A stretch of 64,000 nt of DNA from Gammaproteobacteria bacterium (GCA_018815325.1 JAHIYE010000026.1:170409-234408); one strand, 5' to 3'; counted from the first letter of the stretch, positions 29,344 to 38,615 are shown. The notes: generated from the sequence alone by a model not told the origin. Made by a program: numbers and translations.

Positions 29344-30513
29344 TCAGTCTGCCAGCGCCTTCATCACGGTATACAGATCCGACTTGCCTTCAAATCCGAT
29401 GCCGGGAAGCTCAGGCATGGTAATGAAGCTGTCCTGCACCCGCACGCCGTCCGGGAAGCCGCCATAGGGCTGGAACAGGTCGGGGTAACTCTCATTGCCA
29501 CCCAGGCCCAGCCCGGCTGCAATATTGAGTGACATCTGATGCCCACCGTGTGGAATGCAGCGGCGTGGCGACCAGCCATGGGTCTTGAGCACCTCCAGCG
29601 TGCGCTGGTATTCGCACAGACCGTACGAGAGCGCGCAATCAAACTGCAGCCAGTCGCGGTCAGGCCGCATGCCGCCGTAGCGAATCAGGTTGCGCGCGTC
29701 CTGATGGCTGAACAGGTTTTCGCCTGTGGCCATGGGGCCCGGGTAAAAGTCGGCCAGCGCGGCCTGGAGCTGGTAGTCCAGCGGGTCTCCGGCTTCCTCG
29801 TACCAGAACAAGGGGTACTCACGCAGCATCCTGGCGTAGGCAATCGCCGTTTCAAGGTCAAAACGGCCATTCGCATCCACAGCCAGGCGGGCCTGCGAGC
29901 CGATTTCATCGAGCACGGCCTCGATGCGGCGCCGGTCCTCCTCAACCGGGGCCCCGCCGATCTTCATCTTCACCACGCTGTAGCCGCGGTCGAGATAGCT
30001 GCGCATCTCGGCCCGCAGCGCCGCGTCGTCCTTGCCCGGGTAGTAATAACCGCCGGCCGCGTAGACAAACACCCTGGGATCGGCCTGCAGCCCATGCCGC
30101 TCGGCCAGCAGGCGGAACAAGGGCTTGCCGGCGATCTTGGCCGTCGCATCCCAGATCGCCATGTCCAGCGTACCGACGGCCACCGAGCGCTCACCATGGC
30201 CGCCGGGCTTCTCGTTGTTCATCATCGCAGCCCAGGCGCGATCGGGGTCCAGGTTGGTCCCCGCATCGTCAAGCAAGGACTCGGGCCCGGCTTCCAGCAG
30301 GCGCGGTGCAAAACGCTCGCGGATCAGTCCGCCCTGGCCGTAGCGCCCATTCGAGTTGAAGCCATAACCCACCACCCGACGACCATCCCGCACCGCATCC
30401 GTGACCACCGCCACCAGGCTCGTGGTCATTTTGGAGAAATCGATATAGGCATTGCGAATCGGTGAGGCAATGGGCTTGGTGACCTCGCGGACATCGATGA
30501 TGCGGACTGACAT
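29344..30513 (-). CDS. tarD: D(-)-tartrate dehydratase (enolase superfamily)
   Basis: The 389-residue protein belongs to the mandelate-racemase group of the enolase superfamily and closely resembles Bradyrhizobium D-tartrate dehydratase from memory. Catalytic positions coincide: K184 in VVKMKIGG, metal ligands D213, E239 and E265 (AVDANGRF, FWYEEAGDP, MATGENLFSHQDA) and H322 in IPHGGHQMSLN. It should convert D-tartrate to oxaloacetate. It is followed upstream by a solute-binding-like gene on the same strand, 169 bases away. Identification as TarD rather than another acid-sugar dehydratase is strong but from recall. Confidence 0.88.
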   Translation of the reverse strand: MSVRIIDVREVTKPIASPIRNAYIDFSKMTTSLVAVVTDAVRDGRRVVGYGFNSNGRYGQGGLIRERFAPRLLEAGPESLLDDAGTNLDPDRAWAAMMNNEKPGGHGERSVAVGTLDMAIWDATAKIAGKPLFRLLAERHGLQADPRVFVYAAGGYYYPGKDDAALRAEMRSYLDRGYSVVKMKIGGAPVEEDRRRIEAVLDEIGSQARLAVDANGRFDLETAIAYARMLREYPLFWYEEAGDPLDYQLQAALADFYPGPMATGENLFSHQDARNLIRYGGMRPDRDWLQFDCALSYGLCEYQRTLEVLKTHGWSPRRCIPHGGHQMSLNIAAGLGLGGNESYPDLFQPYGGFPDGVRVQDSFITMPELPGIGFEGKSDLYTVMKALAD

Positions 30514-30682
30514 GTACTTGCGTCTCTTTCTTGTCGTAGGTTGTTGTCGTGCTGCGCATTCTCAACGCGGCGCACTGACATCGGTAGGCCAACGGAGCGA
30601 TCACTGACCACTGGCCGGGATGCTGGCAAATTTTATCGGGCTGCGTGCGCAGTTGCAGTGGCGTGCGCGGGCTCAGTCGACA

Positions 30683-31414
30683 TCATGTCCGCTGCGGCGC
30701 CACGGCCGCGCCCTGAATGCCATGACGCTTGAGCGCATCAGCCACAAAGCCGCTGGCCTTCATGTCTTCCACAAAGGCCGCCAGCGCATCGGCTGCCGCC
30801 TGACCGCGCGCCTTGGGCAGGCCCATAGCCTGCTCGATCACCATGAAGCGGCCCGGCAGCAAACGCAGACCCGGGATGCGCTGGGCATCGGCCTGCAGTT
30901 GCTGCTTGACGCCGGCTGCCACGTCCAGCACCTCGGCGATGAAGGTGTCTACCACCGCCTGCGAACTCGCCGCACGCACGATTTGCGCGTGCTGGAGCGA
31001 ACGGCTCAGAAAGAGGTCATAGGCACTGCCGGCGCCTACCGTCACGCGCGTGCCTGGCTGGTCAACCTCCTCATTGGATTGCAAAGGCGAGTATTCCCGC
31101 ACCAGGTAGCTGCCTTCAATCAGCACATAAGGGGCGGTAAAGGCAATGCCCTCGCCACGCAGCGGGTCGACCGCAAAGAAACCCACATCCGCCAGCCCGG
31201 TTTTCACGGCCTCCACAGATTTGCTGGCTGTGTCAAACACCACCAGTTCCAGCGCCACGCCCAGTTGCTCGGCCAAAGCACGGGCCAGATCGATCGACAC
31301 CCCCACAGGCGCGCCCGTGACAGCATCCCTGTTCGCCAGGATCGGGTTGCCCAGGTTGATCGATGCGTGCAACCGGCCGTCGGGTGCAAAAGCAGTCACC
31401 AGAGAAGAATCCAT
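30683..31414 (-). CDS. Solute-binding-protein-like domain without signal peptide
   Basis: The 243-residue protein has the type 3 periplasmic-binding fold of amino-acid ABC receptors: LHASINLGNPILANRD, VGVSIDLARALAEQLGV, VGFFAVDPLRGEGIAFTAPY. The ATG at 31414 follows GAGGAG, and an in-frame TGA lies directly upstream, so there is no room for a signal peptide. The protein is therefore probably cytoplasmic, perhaps a ligand sensor or an enzyme of the cyclohexadienyl dehydratase type. No ABC permease or ATPase is adjacent. Confidence 0.8.
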   Translation of the reverse strand: MDSSLVTAFAPDGRLHASINLGNPILANRDAVTGAPVGVSIDLARALAEQLGVALELVVFDTASKSVEAVKTGLADVGFFAVDPLRGEGIAFTAPYVLIEGSYLVREYSPLQSNEEVDQPGTRVTVGAGSAYDLFLSRSLQHAQIVRAASSQAVVDTFIAEVLDVAAGVKQQLQADAQRIPGLRLLPGRFMVIEQAMGLPKARGQAAADALAAFVEDMKASGFVADALKRHGIQGAAVAPQRT

Positions 31415-31461
31415 GTTCCATCACTCCTCAAAAATGATTCGTATCGTTTAGCGCCTGCCTG

Positions 31462-31809
31462 TCAGGCCTGCCACACACCATAGCCCGCTTCGCGCAGTGC
31501 GATAGCGAGTTCCACCTCCATGTCGCGTGCCCCCTCATATGGCATGGGGTTGTACATGGCATAGAGCGCAGGCAGCAGTCGCAGGCCGTATTGACGCACA
31601 TAGGTGTTGGACTGAATGCCCGCCTTGTGCTTGTCAAAGCGCACATCCGGATTCAGCCCCGTCATGCCCACATAGACGCAGGGCTTGGCCAGGTCGTAGT
31701 CCGGGTTGGCACGGCGAAAGCGCGCCAGATTCCACACCTCATCGGACAACTCGACCACATAGACATGGTAGTGGTGACGACGAGGCGTACGAGGTGAAGC
31801 CGTCGCCAC
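31462..31809 (-). CDS. Small GIY-YIG-like protein
   Basis: The product contains HYHVYVVELSD, then KPCVYVGMTGLNPDVRFDKH, which has the order of a GIY-YIG nuclease core (Y-V-V ... V-Y-V-G ... R-F-x3-H), and a C-terminal acidic helix YEGARDMEVELAIALRE. The usual catalytic Arg and Glu may correspond to the Arg in DVRFDKH and a Glu in the last helix. The start is uncertain: GTG at 31809 is used; the frame is open to a TTG at 31848 that overlaps the upstream DUF2721 gene. Function unknown. Confidence 0.6.
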   Translation of the reverse strand: MATASPRTPRRHHYHVYVVELSDEVWNLARFRRANPDYDLAKPCVYVGMTGLNPDVRFDKHKAGIQSNTYVRQYGLRLLPALYAMYNPMPYEGARDMEVELAIALREAGYGVWQA

Positions 31810-31813
31810 GTTC

Positions 31814-32257
31814 CTAGAGCTTGCTGAAGTTGAGCAGGCGGGTTGCAATCAGGGTCTCCACCATGAAGCACACCAGTGCCAGCAGAAAGCACGCCACACC
31901 GGAGAGAAAGCTCACCATGGCGATACGCAGATTCTGGAAGTTGTTGATCTCCCCCAGGAACAGCACGATGATCGTGAGCCCGATCAGAAAACTGCACAAG
32001 GTCAACAGGCCGATGCTGCCATTGGCCAGCAGACCGCGGGTTCTCAAGGCAGCGAGTTCGACATAGTGGTGGCGGGATGCGTCACTATCCCCCGCCAGCG
32101 TGATCCGCTCCTCAAGGGTGCGCGCACGGTCAATGATGCGTGCCAGGCGGTTGGCCACTGTACCGATCATTCCGGACACGGCCGTCAACAAGAACACCGG
32201 CGCCACAGCAAGCTGGATGCCATGTGACACGGTATCGGGGTCGAGGGGAAAGCTCAT
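31814..32257 (-). CDS. DUF2721 family membrane protein
   Basis: The 147-residue protein has an N-terminal hydrophobic helix (IQLAVAPVFLLTAVSGMIG), a charged segment VANRLARIIDRARTLEERI, and two closely spaced helices near the C-terminus, the layout of DUF2721. The function of this family is unknown. ATG at 32257 chosen; a TTG four codons upstream also fits. Confidence 0.8.
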   Translation of the reverse strand: MSFPLDPDTVSHGIQLAVAPVFLLTAVSGMIGTVANRLARIIDRARTLEERITLAGDSDASRHHYVELAALRTRGLLANGSIGLLTLCSFLIGLTIIVLFLGEINNFQNLRIAMVSFLSGVACFLLALVCFMVETLIATRLLNFSKL

Positions 32258-32527
32258 GTCAACTCTCAAAGGGTAAAGCTGCGCTGATTATCCTCTTTAG
32301 ATGTCATCCCGCCGTTCTGGCCGGTGCTCAAAACCCAGCGCGTCGACAAACAGAAAACCCGGCTCTCAGGGCGTGAAAGCCACGCGCATACTCCGTTGCT
32401 GGATGCCCGGAATGGCAGGGCACCTTCGCCTGCATGAGGTCTTCCTCAGTCAACAAAACAATATTGATTTGCTATTTTATTTATAGCTATTAACGCAATA
32501 ACCAAAGGGGCCAGAGCTGATTTTTAT

Positions 32528-32737
32528 TCATTTTCTCAATGGTTTGAGCAGATCTGACAGGCCATTGTGGTCAATCTCATGCATCAAGGCCAGCAGGCGG
32601 CCGATCTCGCCGGCTGGAAAGCCCTCGCGGGCAAACCAGTTGAGGTAATTCCCGGGCAGATCAGCCAGCAGGCGCCCCTTGTACTTGCCAAAAGGCATCT
32701 CGCGTGTGACCAGCAACATCAGATGATCAGGATTCAT
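32528..32737 (-). CDS. DUF3820 family small protein
   Basis: The 69-residue protein has [21 protein letters not shown], the signature of DUF3820 (putative quorum-sensing-regulated virulence factor family), ending in a short helical segment. The upstream gap to the DUF2721 gene (about 270 bases) holds an AT-rich patch with TTTATAGCTATTAA and no gene that I can support. Confidence 0.75.
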   Translation of the reverse strand: MNPDHLMLLVTREMPFGKYKGRLLADLPGNYLNWFAREGFPAGEIGRLLALMHEIDHNGLSDLLKPLRK

Positions 32738-32884
32738 GGCATTCGCCCCTGGCGCGCAGGTTGGCTCTTGTCAGTCGCCAATGCGCGGCCTGCATTTCGT
32801 TTCTTTGTCATGATTCATGGATATGCTGCATTCTCCCGCATCATCCAGGCTTGTTCTTCACCCCACTGCCCCCATATCGTATTG

Positions 32885-33874
32885 ATGATCCCCTTATCTG
32901 TCCTGGACCTTTCTCCCATCCGCGAGGGCAGCGATGCGGCGCAATCGTTTCGCCACACGCTGGAGCTTGCGCAACACGCTGAACGCTGGGGCTTCAAACG
33001 CTTCTGGCTGGCTGAGCACCACGGCATGCCCGGCATTGCCAGTGCAGCCACCTCCGTACTCATGGGCCATGTCGCCGGTGGCACCCAGAAGATCCGTGTC
33101 GGCGCGGGCGGCATCATGCTGCCCAACCACTCGCCGCTGGTCATTGCCGAGCAGTTCGGCACGCTGGAGTCGCTCTACCCTGGCCGCATCGATCTGGGCC
33201 TGGGCCGTGCCCCCGGCTCCGACCAGCCCACCGCACGTGCGCTGCGCCGCAACCTGGCTTCCGACGCCAATGAGTTTCCGCGCGATGTGCTCGAACTCAT
33301 GGACTATTTCTCGGCTGAGCCCAGCAACCCTGTGCGCGCAGTCCCCGGCACAGGCCTGAACGTACCCATCTGGATTCTGGGCTCCAGCCTGTTCGGTGCG
33401 CAGGTGGCCGCCGCACTGGGGCTGCCATATGCATTTGCCTCGCATTTCGCGCCTGCCCAGATGATGCAGGCCATTGCGCTGTACCGCGAGAGTTTCCGCC
33501 CTTCGGCACAGCTGGCCCAACCTTATGTCATGCTCGGCTTCAATGTTTTCGCGGCTGATTCGGAAGAGGAAGCCGCCTTGCTGGCCACGTCGGTGCAACA
33601 AGCTTTTGTGAACCTGCGCAGCGGACGCCCCACACGTCTGCCGCCACCCCTGTCCGGTTACAGCCAGCAGCTCGGGCCGCAAGAGCGTGCCGTGCTGGAG
33701 AGTGTGTTGTCCTGCTCTGCCATCGGCACCCACAGCAGCGTGCGCGCCAGCATGCAGGCGTTTATCGAACGGACCGGGGCAAACGAGCTCATGATCACCT
33801 CGCAAATCTTCGACCCCAAGGCGCGTCTGCGCTCTTACGAGATCGCCGCTGGCGCCTTGACACAGACAAGCTGA
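32885..33874 (+). CDS. LLM-class flavin-dependent monooxygenase
   Basis: The 329-residue TIM-barrel protein resembles bacterial luciferase: [57 protein letters not shown] and [15 protein letters not shown] are typical of the MsnO8-type LLM flavoproteins. It likely uses reduced FMN, supplied by a separate reductase, and O2 on an unknown substrate. The start at 32885 is preferred because the conserved core begins at once; the frame is open far upstream without homology. Confidence 0.9.
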   Translation: MIPLSVLDLSPIREGSDAAQSFRHTLELAQHAERWGFKRFWLAEHHGMPGIASAATSVLMGHVAGGTQKIRVGAGGIMLPNHSPLVIAEQFGTLESLYPGRIDLGLGRAPGSDQPTARALRRNLASDANEFPRDVLELMDYFSAEPSNPVRAVPGTGLNVPIWILGSSLFGAQVAAALGLPYAFASHFAPAQMMQAIALYRESFRPSAQLAQPYVMLGFNVFAADSEEEAALLATSVQQAFVNLRSGRPTRLPPPLSGYSQQLGPQERAVLESVLSCSAIGTHSSVRASMQAFIERTGANELMITSQIFDPKARLRSYEIAAGALTQTS

Positions 33875-33963
33875 GCTGTATTCAGCGATGATGTACCCAT
33901 GCTAATTTTTAGCAGCCCGCAAGCACGCTCAGCCAAGCGACTTTTTTGAATCAAGGAGAACCC

Positions 33964-34263
33964 ATGGAAGAAAGCTCTGCCCCCACCGTTGAAAAACGCA
34001 ATATCTGGGCCCGCGGCATTCTGATGATGCTGATCGTCATCCCCTACTACCTCGCCAGCACCGTGCTGTTTTTCCTGGGCGCGATCCAGTTCATCCTGAC
34101 ACTGATCAACGATGCCCCCAACCACCGGCTGCAGGCCTTCGGTCGCAGTCTGGGGCGTTACCTGGGGCAAATTGCAGACTTCGGCAGCTTTGCCACCGAG
34201 GCCCTGCCCTTTCCGTTTACCGACTGGCCATCCGGCAGGCCCGAGTCCTCGCAGGACCAGTAG
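33964..34263 (+). CDS. DUF4389 family membrane protein
   Basis: The 99-residue protein has one or two membrane segments (GILMMLIVIPYYLASTVLFF), a Gln-Phe-x-Leu stretch, and FGRSLGRYLGQIADFGSFAT, which is the DUF4389 core. Function unknown. AAGGAG lies 6 bases before the ATG at 33964, fixing the start. Confidence 0.85.
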   Translation: MEESSAPTVEKRNIWARGILMMLIVIPYYLASTVLFFLGAIQFILTLINDAPNHRLQAFGRSLGRYLGQIADFGSFATEALPFPFTDWPSGRPESSQDQ

Positions 34264-34293
34264 CCTGATAGGCCCACCGAGCAATGACATGAC

Positions 34294-34317
34294 GGCTGAA
34301 GGCCGGGCGCTTCAGCC
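34294..34317. terminator. Bidirectional hairpin between convergent genes
   Basis: GGCTGAAG (34294-34301) and CTTCAGCC (34310-34317) pair perfectly over 8 bp around an 8-base GC-rich loop. It sits between the DUF4389 gene (+) and the PAS-GGDEF gene (-). No U-tract follows on either strand. Confidence 0.5.
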
Positions 34318-34326
34318 CACTTGGCG

Positions 34327-35622
34327 CTAAGCCTGATCTGTTGTGTAAAAACGGAAGCAGTTGTGCCCCGCATCCTTGGCGTGGTACATCGCCCTGTCAG
34401 CGTGCTTGATCAACTGCTTCATGTCATCGCCATGGAGCGGATAGACAGCAATACCCACACTGGATGAGATGCTGATCTGGTGCTGGCCCACCATGAAGGG
34501 CTCGTTGAGCGCCTGCAATACCTTGCCTGCCACGACTGCGGCCTCATTAGCTTCCTTGATGCTCGCCAGCAGGATCACGAACTCGTCTCCACCGATCCGC
34601 GACACGGTATCCGTCTCGCGCTTCACACAGCCCTGCAAACGCTGGGCAACCTGCACCAGCAGCAAATCGCCCACCTCGTGGCCGAGTGCATCATTGACGG
34701 GCTTGAACCTGTCAAGGTCCAGAAACATCACAGCCAGCAGACCACCATCACGGCGCACCTGTCCCATGGCCTGCTGCAAACGGTCGCTCATCAAGGCACG
34801 ATTGGGAAGATCCGTCAGCACGTCGTAATGCGCCAGGCGCTGCATGCGAGCTTCCATACGCTTGCGCTCGGTAATGTCCTGCGACACAACGATCACCGAC
34901 ACGACCTTGCCATCACCATCGCGAATCACGTCGCCACGCGACTCCATGTGATGGATTTGTCCATCCGGACGCACGAAGCGGTATTCGATCTGGTGCCCAA
35001 CGCCGGTCTGGACCGTGTCCCTGAAAACCTGAATGACACCATCCCGATCATCGGAATGGACCTCAACGAATGAATTCGTGCCAATCAAATCATCCTGTCC
35101 ACCGAAAAATTGACGGTATGAAGGACTGTTGTACAGTCGACGCCCCTCCAGATCCAGCACGGCGATGAAATCACTGATGTTCTCGGCAATCAGGCGGAAG
35201 AAATTCTCCTGATCTCGCAGCGCTTCTTGTGCACGCTTGGGCTCGGAAATGTCCTGTGCGAAGTTGAAGCTGTACTCCTGGCCTTGGCTGGAGATGTAGT
35301 TGCACGTCACCCTGACCGGAAACAAACTCCCGTCCCTGCGCTGGTGATGCGTCTCGAAACTGGCAACGCGATTCGCCTTGAGTTCCTCCCACATGGACGC
35401 CCAGACCACGGGTGAAAAGTCCGGATTGATCTCCCAGACGTGTTTGCCCACGAGCTCTTCGTCTTTCGCATAGCCAAGACCCTGGCAGGCGAAATCGTTG
35501 ACATAGAGAATGGTCCCATCTGGAGCCAGCCGGTAATAGGCACTTTTACTCTGCTCAATGGCAAGCCCCATCAGCAAAAGCTCATCCTCCGCCAACACTG
35601 GAGTACGCGTGTTTTCTTTCAT
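34327..35622 (-). CDS. PAS-PAS-GGDEF diguanylate cyclase
   Basis: The protein has two PAS sensor domains: first LAPDGTILYVNDFACQGLGY and a PAC segment, then VLDLEGRRLYNSPSYRQFFG. A GGDEF domain follows with the intact active site RIGGDEFVILLA and an RETD inhibitory I-site five residues before it. It should make cyclic di-GMP with product feedback inhibition. No membrane segment, so it is probably a soluble sensor. The start at 35622 (MKENTRT) is chosen; an ATG ten codons upstream is possible. Confidence 0.9.
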   Translation of the reverse strand: MKENTRTPVLAEDELLLMGLAIEQSKSAYYRLAPDGTILYVNDFACQGLGYAKDEELVGKHVWEINPDFSPVVWASMWEELKANRVASFETHHQRRDGSLFPVRVTCNYISSQGQEYSFNFAQDISEPKRAQEALRDQENFFRLIAENISDFIAVLDLEGRRLYNSPSYRQFFGGQDDLIGTNSFVEVHSDDRDGVIQVFRDTVQTGVGHQIEYRFVRPDGQIHHMESRGDVIRDGDGKVVSVIVVSQDITERKRMEARMQRLAHYDVLTDLPNRALMSDRLQQAMGQVRRDGGLLAVMFLDLDRFKPVNDALGHEVGDLLLVQVAQRLQGCVKRETDTVSRIGGDEFVILLASIKEANEAAVVAGKVLQALNEPFMVGQHQISISSSVGIAVYPLHGDDMKQLIKHADRAMYHAKDAGHNCFRFYTTDQA

Positions 35623-35883
35623 GAGCGATGTCTCGTCATGTCGGAATTTCAATGTTCAATACCCGCTTGCGAAGATTCATGCGTTTCCTACGACATCCCT
35701 GAGGCAAGTGCTATTCGCTTCCTACAATAGCAGTTTGCAGGGCAAACATCTGCCAGTCTAGCAATTCACCAACAACCTTGGCCTATCTACCCGACATTAG
35801 GCCATTGTTGCGAATTGTCAAAATAGCCAAGCTGCCCCCGGTGTATTGCCGTACAGCGCTTGCATTTGACCAGACGAGGCCCA

Positions 35884-36246
35884 TCAGCCGCCGGCACGCT
35901 TGACGTGGTAGCCCTGGTTTTTGAGCAGAACCATCACCCGCTCGCAGTGATCACCCTGTACTTCGATCACCCCGTCTTTCACCGTACCGCCCGAGCCGCA
36001 AGCTGTTTTGAGCTGCTTGCCCAGGGCCGTGAGCCCAGCATTATCCAATGGCAGCCCCTTGACCAGGGTCACACCCTTGCCACCTCGCCCCTTGGTCTCA
36101 CGCGAGACGCGTACAACCCCGTCGGTGACGGGACGGGCCTTGTTCTGGCTGCAAATGCATTGCGCCACCGGCTGGCGGCAGGCCGGACACATCCGGCCCG
36201 TCTCGGTGGAATACACCAGCCCGCCGAGAGACTGCAGCCCTTTCAT
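35884..36246 (-). CDS. yciH: SUI1-like translation factor (YciH)
   Basis: The 120-residue protein begins with a short zinc-finger-like segment, MCPACRQPVAQCICSQN, then the SUI1 core with RVSRETKGRGGKGVTLVKG, GSGGTVKDGVIEVQGDH and VMVLLKNQGYHVKRAGG. SUI1/eIF1 homologues in bacteria (YciH) may check start-site fidelity or act in stress. Normal family length. Confidence 0.9.
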   Translation of the reverse strand: MKGLQSLGGLVYSTETGRMCPACRQPVAQCICSQNKARPVTDGVVRVSRETKGRGGKGVTLVKGLPLDNAGLTALGKQLKTACGSGGTVKDGVIEVQGDHCERVMVLLKNQGYHVKRAGG

Positions 36247-36308
36247 GCGGACCGCTCCCCGTCAATGAAATGGCCCAGGGCCAAGTCACAAGCGTCTGAT
36301 AATACAGT

Positions 36309-36335
36309 TGGTGTCATGCGATGGATCAGACACCA
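36309..36335. promoter_or_regulatory. Inverted repeat between yciH and Crp/Fnr gene
   Basis: TGGTGTC (36309-36315) and GACACCA (36329-36335) form a perfect 7-bp dyad, nested in GCGTCTG...CAGACGC (7 bp) around it. It lies just upstream of yciH (start 36246). It may be an operator or an RNA hairpin in the leader. Confidence 0.4.
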
Positions 36336-36479
36336 GACGCCAGGGTCTGTAATGGCAATGGGGTGATAAAGCAAGGACATGGCGCCTGAACCTGGAGGTG
36401 ATACATGGGAGGTATCAAATACTACAACGCCAGGCAGACCATCCGGCAAACCCGGGCGACCCAAGCTGTGTCGCGAGCA

Positions 36480-37220
36480 TCATTCCCGACCTCCAGGCGC
36501 ATCAATACGGGGAATATCGTTGAGCAGACGGTCATATTCCTGCTTCACAACGCCATAGCACTCGCATACGGCCTGCTCCAGTCCCGGCCGGTCCAACACG
36601 TCGATATGGCCACGGCTGTAATGAATCAGACCTGCTCTTTGCAGCTTGCCTGCTGCTTCGGTTACACCTTCCCTGCGTACCCCCAGCATATTGGCGATCA
36701 GTTCCTGGGTCATCGTCAGGGAGTTCGATGACAAGCGATCCAGGCTCAGCAACAGCCAGCGACACAGCTGCTTTTCAATGTCGTGGTGCCGGTTGCACAC
36801 AGCTGTCTGGGTCATTTGCGTGATCAGTGCCTGCGTGTATCGCAGCAGGAGCCTAAGCACGGGACCGGCGCGGTTGAACTCTGCCTTCAGGAGGTCTGCC
36901 CTGAGCCGATAACCGTGTCCCGCACTCTGCACCACGGCGCGGCTGGGCGTCGTATCGCCCCCCATGAACAGAGAGATGCCCACAATGCCTTCATTGCCTG
37001 TGACGGCAATCTCGGCAGACGCACCATCCTCCAGCACATACAGCAGCGAGACGATCGACGTCGTGGGGAAATATACGTGAGAGAGTTTCCCGCCAGACTC
37101 AAACAGCACCTCCCCCAGCGGCATGGGGACGAACTCCAGGTGAGGCAGGAGCCGCTCAAATTCTTCTTTGGGCATTGCCGCCAGAAGATGATTGAGTGTC
37201 GTGCTGTGTTGAACTGGCAT
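36480..37220 (-). CDS. Crp/Fnr family transcriptional regulator
   Basis: The 246-residue regulator has a cNMP-binding-like domain (EVLFESGGKLSHVYFPTTS, VTGNEGIVGISLFMGGDTT), a long dimer helix and a C-terminal winged helix (LTMTQELIANMLGVRREGV). It has no N-terminal cysteine cluster, so it is not an FNR-type oxygen sensor; the signal is unknown. It diverges from the OmpA-BON-glycine-zipper cluster across 332 bases, which suggests it regulates that cluster. Confidence 0.88.
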   Translation of the reverse strand: MPVQHSTTLNHLLAAMPKEEFERLLPHLEFVPMPLGEVLFESGGKLSHVYFPTTSIVSLLYVLEDGASAEIAVTGNEGIVGISLFMGGDTTPSRAVVQSAGHGYRLRADLLKAEFNRAGPVLRLLLRYTQALITQMTQTAVCNRHHDIEKQLCRWLLLSLDRLSSNSLTMTQELIANMLGVRREGVTEAAGKLQRAGLIHYSRGHIDVLDRPGLEQAVCECYGVVKQEYDRLLNDIPRIDAPGGRE

Positions 37221-37552
37221 GGCTTGTCTGGTGAGAGGGTTCCATTTGCAACAAGGTCTTTTCGCTCATGACCCTGAATCCTGTTTCAGGATATCACTGC
37301 ACAGGGATTCTCGCGTCAGTCTGTTCGTTGTGACACATAGTGCTCAGAAGTCGTTGCTGCAAGTTTGGCGACGGAGCCATCAAGCTGTGACTGGCCAGAT
37401 ATATGCGCTTAAGTACGCCAACGTACAGACGCACACAAATCACGTGCGTAACCTCAGCAACTGGAGCAGGAATCGACGTCGCAACCAGTCGTCGGGAACA
37501 TCTCCAATCACTTCGGGATGTTCCTGAAATGAAAACCTTTCAGGAAACCACC
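37221..37552. promoter_or_regulatory. Divergent intergenic region upstream of OmpA-like gene
   Basis: This 332-base region has no gene I can support. It holds two dyads: GTACG-CCAA-CGTAC at 37413-37426, and an 8-bp inverted repeat GGAACATC (37495-37502) / GATGTTCC (37517-37524), the latter just before the OmpA-like start. A short ATG-led stretch at 37530 (MKTFQETT) resembles the true start 23 bases later and may be a small duplication. Either dyad could be an operator for the divergent Crp/Fnr-type regulator. Confidence 0.5.
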
Positions 37553-38242
37553 ATGAAAACATTTAAACGAATCGCCATCTCGACCCTGTTTGTCGCCTCA
37601 TCACTGGGCGGCACTGCATTTGCCCAGAATGAGCCAACTCAGGGCTATGGCGTCGACTCCCGCGGCGCTCCGGTCATGAACAGCACAGGTCTGTGCTGGC
37701 ACACCACCAACTGGACGTCCACCAACGCAGTGGAGCCCTGCGATGCAACACCGAAGCCAGTAGCCATGGTGACCCCGCCTCCTGCCCCGCTTGCCAAAGC
37801 TGCTGAGCCAGCACCCGTGGCCCCCGTCGCTGCCATGGTACCTGTGACTAAAAAAATCAGTTTTTCTGGGGATGCCCTGTTCGACTTTGACAAATCCTCG
37901 TTGAAGCCCGCCGGCATGAAGATGCTCGATGAGCTGGTACAGCAGTTCAAGGGAGCCAAATACAACAGCATCGTCGCAACCGGACATTCCGATCACCTGG
38001 GCAACAGTGCCTACAACCAGAAACTCTCCGAGCGCAGAGCCCAGACCGTCAAGCAATACCTGATGGACAAGAACGTGCAAGCCGGCTCCATCGAGGCAAA
38101 AGGCATGGGTGAAACCCAGCCACTGACCCCGGCCGGTGCCTGCCGCGGCGCTCAAAGCAGCAAAGTTGTCGCCTGCCTGCAGGTCGACCGTCGAGTGGAC
38201 GTTGAAGTCACGGGCACCCACACCGTCACAGGTTCACTCTGA
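37553..38242 (+). CDS. OmpA-family peptidoglycan-binding protein
   Basis: The 229-residue protein has a signal peptide (KRIAISTLFVASSLGGTAFAQ), a Pro/Ala-rich linker (about residues 65-95) and a C-terminal OmpA-like domain: DALFDFDKSSLKPAGMKML, VATGHSDHLGNSAYNQKLSE, RAQTVKQYLMDKNV. It lacks the 8-strand barrel of OmpA, so it probably tethers the envelope to peptidoglycan from the periplasm. The start at 37553 follows CAGGAAAC. First gene of the cluster. Confidence 0.88.
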   Translation: MKTFKRIAISTLFVASSLGGTAFAQNEPTQGYGVDSRGAPVMNSTGLCWHTTNWTSTNAVEPCDATPKPVAMVTPPPAPLAKAAEPAPVAPVAAMVPVTKKISFSGDALFDFDKSSLKPAGMKMLDELVQQFKGAKYNSIVATGHSDHLGNSAYNQKLSERRAQTVKQYLMDKNVQAGSIEAKGMGETQPLTPAGACRGAQSSKVVACLQVDRRVDVEVTGTHTVTGSL

Positions 38243-38296
38243 TTTCCAGTACCGACATCCACACGCCAACCCTCTTTTTATAACCAGTACATCATC

Positions 38297-38608
38297 ATGA
38301 AATCACTCAAATACATCACCACCCTCCTCGCCGCCGTCGCGCTCACCGTGCTCGTCGGATGCGCCTCCAGCGCCAAACAGGAAAGCACCGGCCAGTATGT
38401 GGACGACTCTGTCATCACCACAAAAACAAAAGCCGCCATCTTCAATGAACCCAGCCTGAAATCGGCTGAGATCAATGTGGAGACCTTCAAGGGCGCAGTC
38501 CAGCTCAGCGGCTTCGTCAGCTCGCAAGCCGATATCAACAAGGCCCTTGAACTGACGCGCAGTGTCAATGGCGTGACCTCCATCAAGAACGACATGCGCT
38601 TGAAATAA
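38297..38608 (+). CDS. BON-domain lipoprotein
   Basis: The 103-residue protein has a lipobox, LLAAVALTVLVGCASS, and one BON domain (DDSVITTKTKAAIFNEPSL to VNGVTSIKNDMRLK), like OsmY/DolP-type envelope proteins that bind phospholipid. It starts 54 bases after the OmpA-like stop. The CCTCA repeat array begins 7 bases after its stop codon. Confidence 0.88.
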   Translation: MKSLKYITTLLAAVALTVLVGCASSAKQESTGQYVDDSVITTKTKAAIFNEPSLKSAEINVETFKGAVQLSGFVSSQADINKALELTRSVNGVTSIKNDMRLK

Positions 38609-38615
38609 GCCCAAG

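Noticed and set aside
36405..36731. A 108-codon frame with a decent ribosome site
   Set aside because: Most of it is antisense to the Crp/Fnr-type regulator and the product has no recognisable domain.
36480..37220. The Crp/Fnr-type regulator as the oxygen sensor for the FNR boxes
   Set aside because: It has no N-terminal cysteine cluster for a 4Fe-4S centre, so the sensor for those boxes must lie outside the window.
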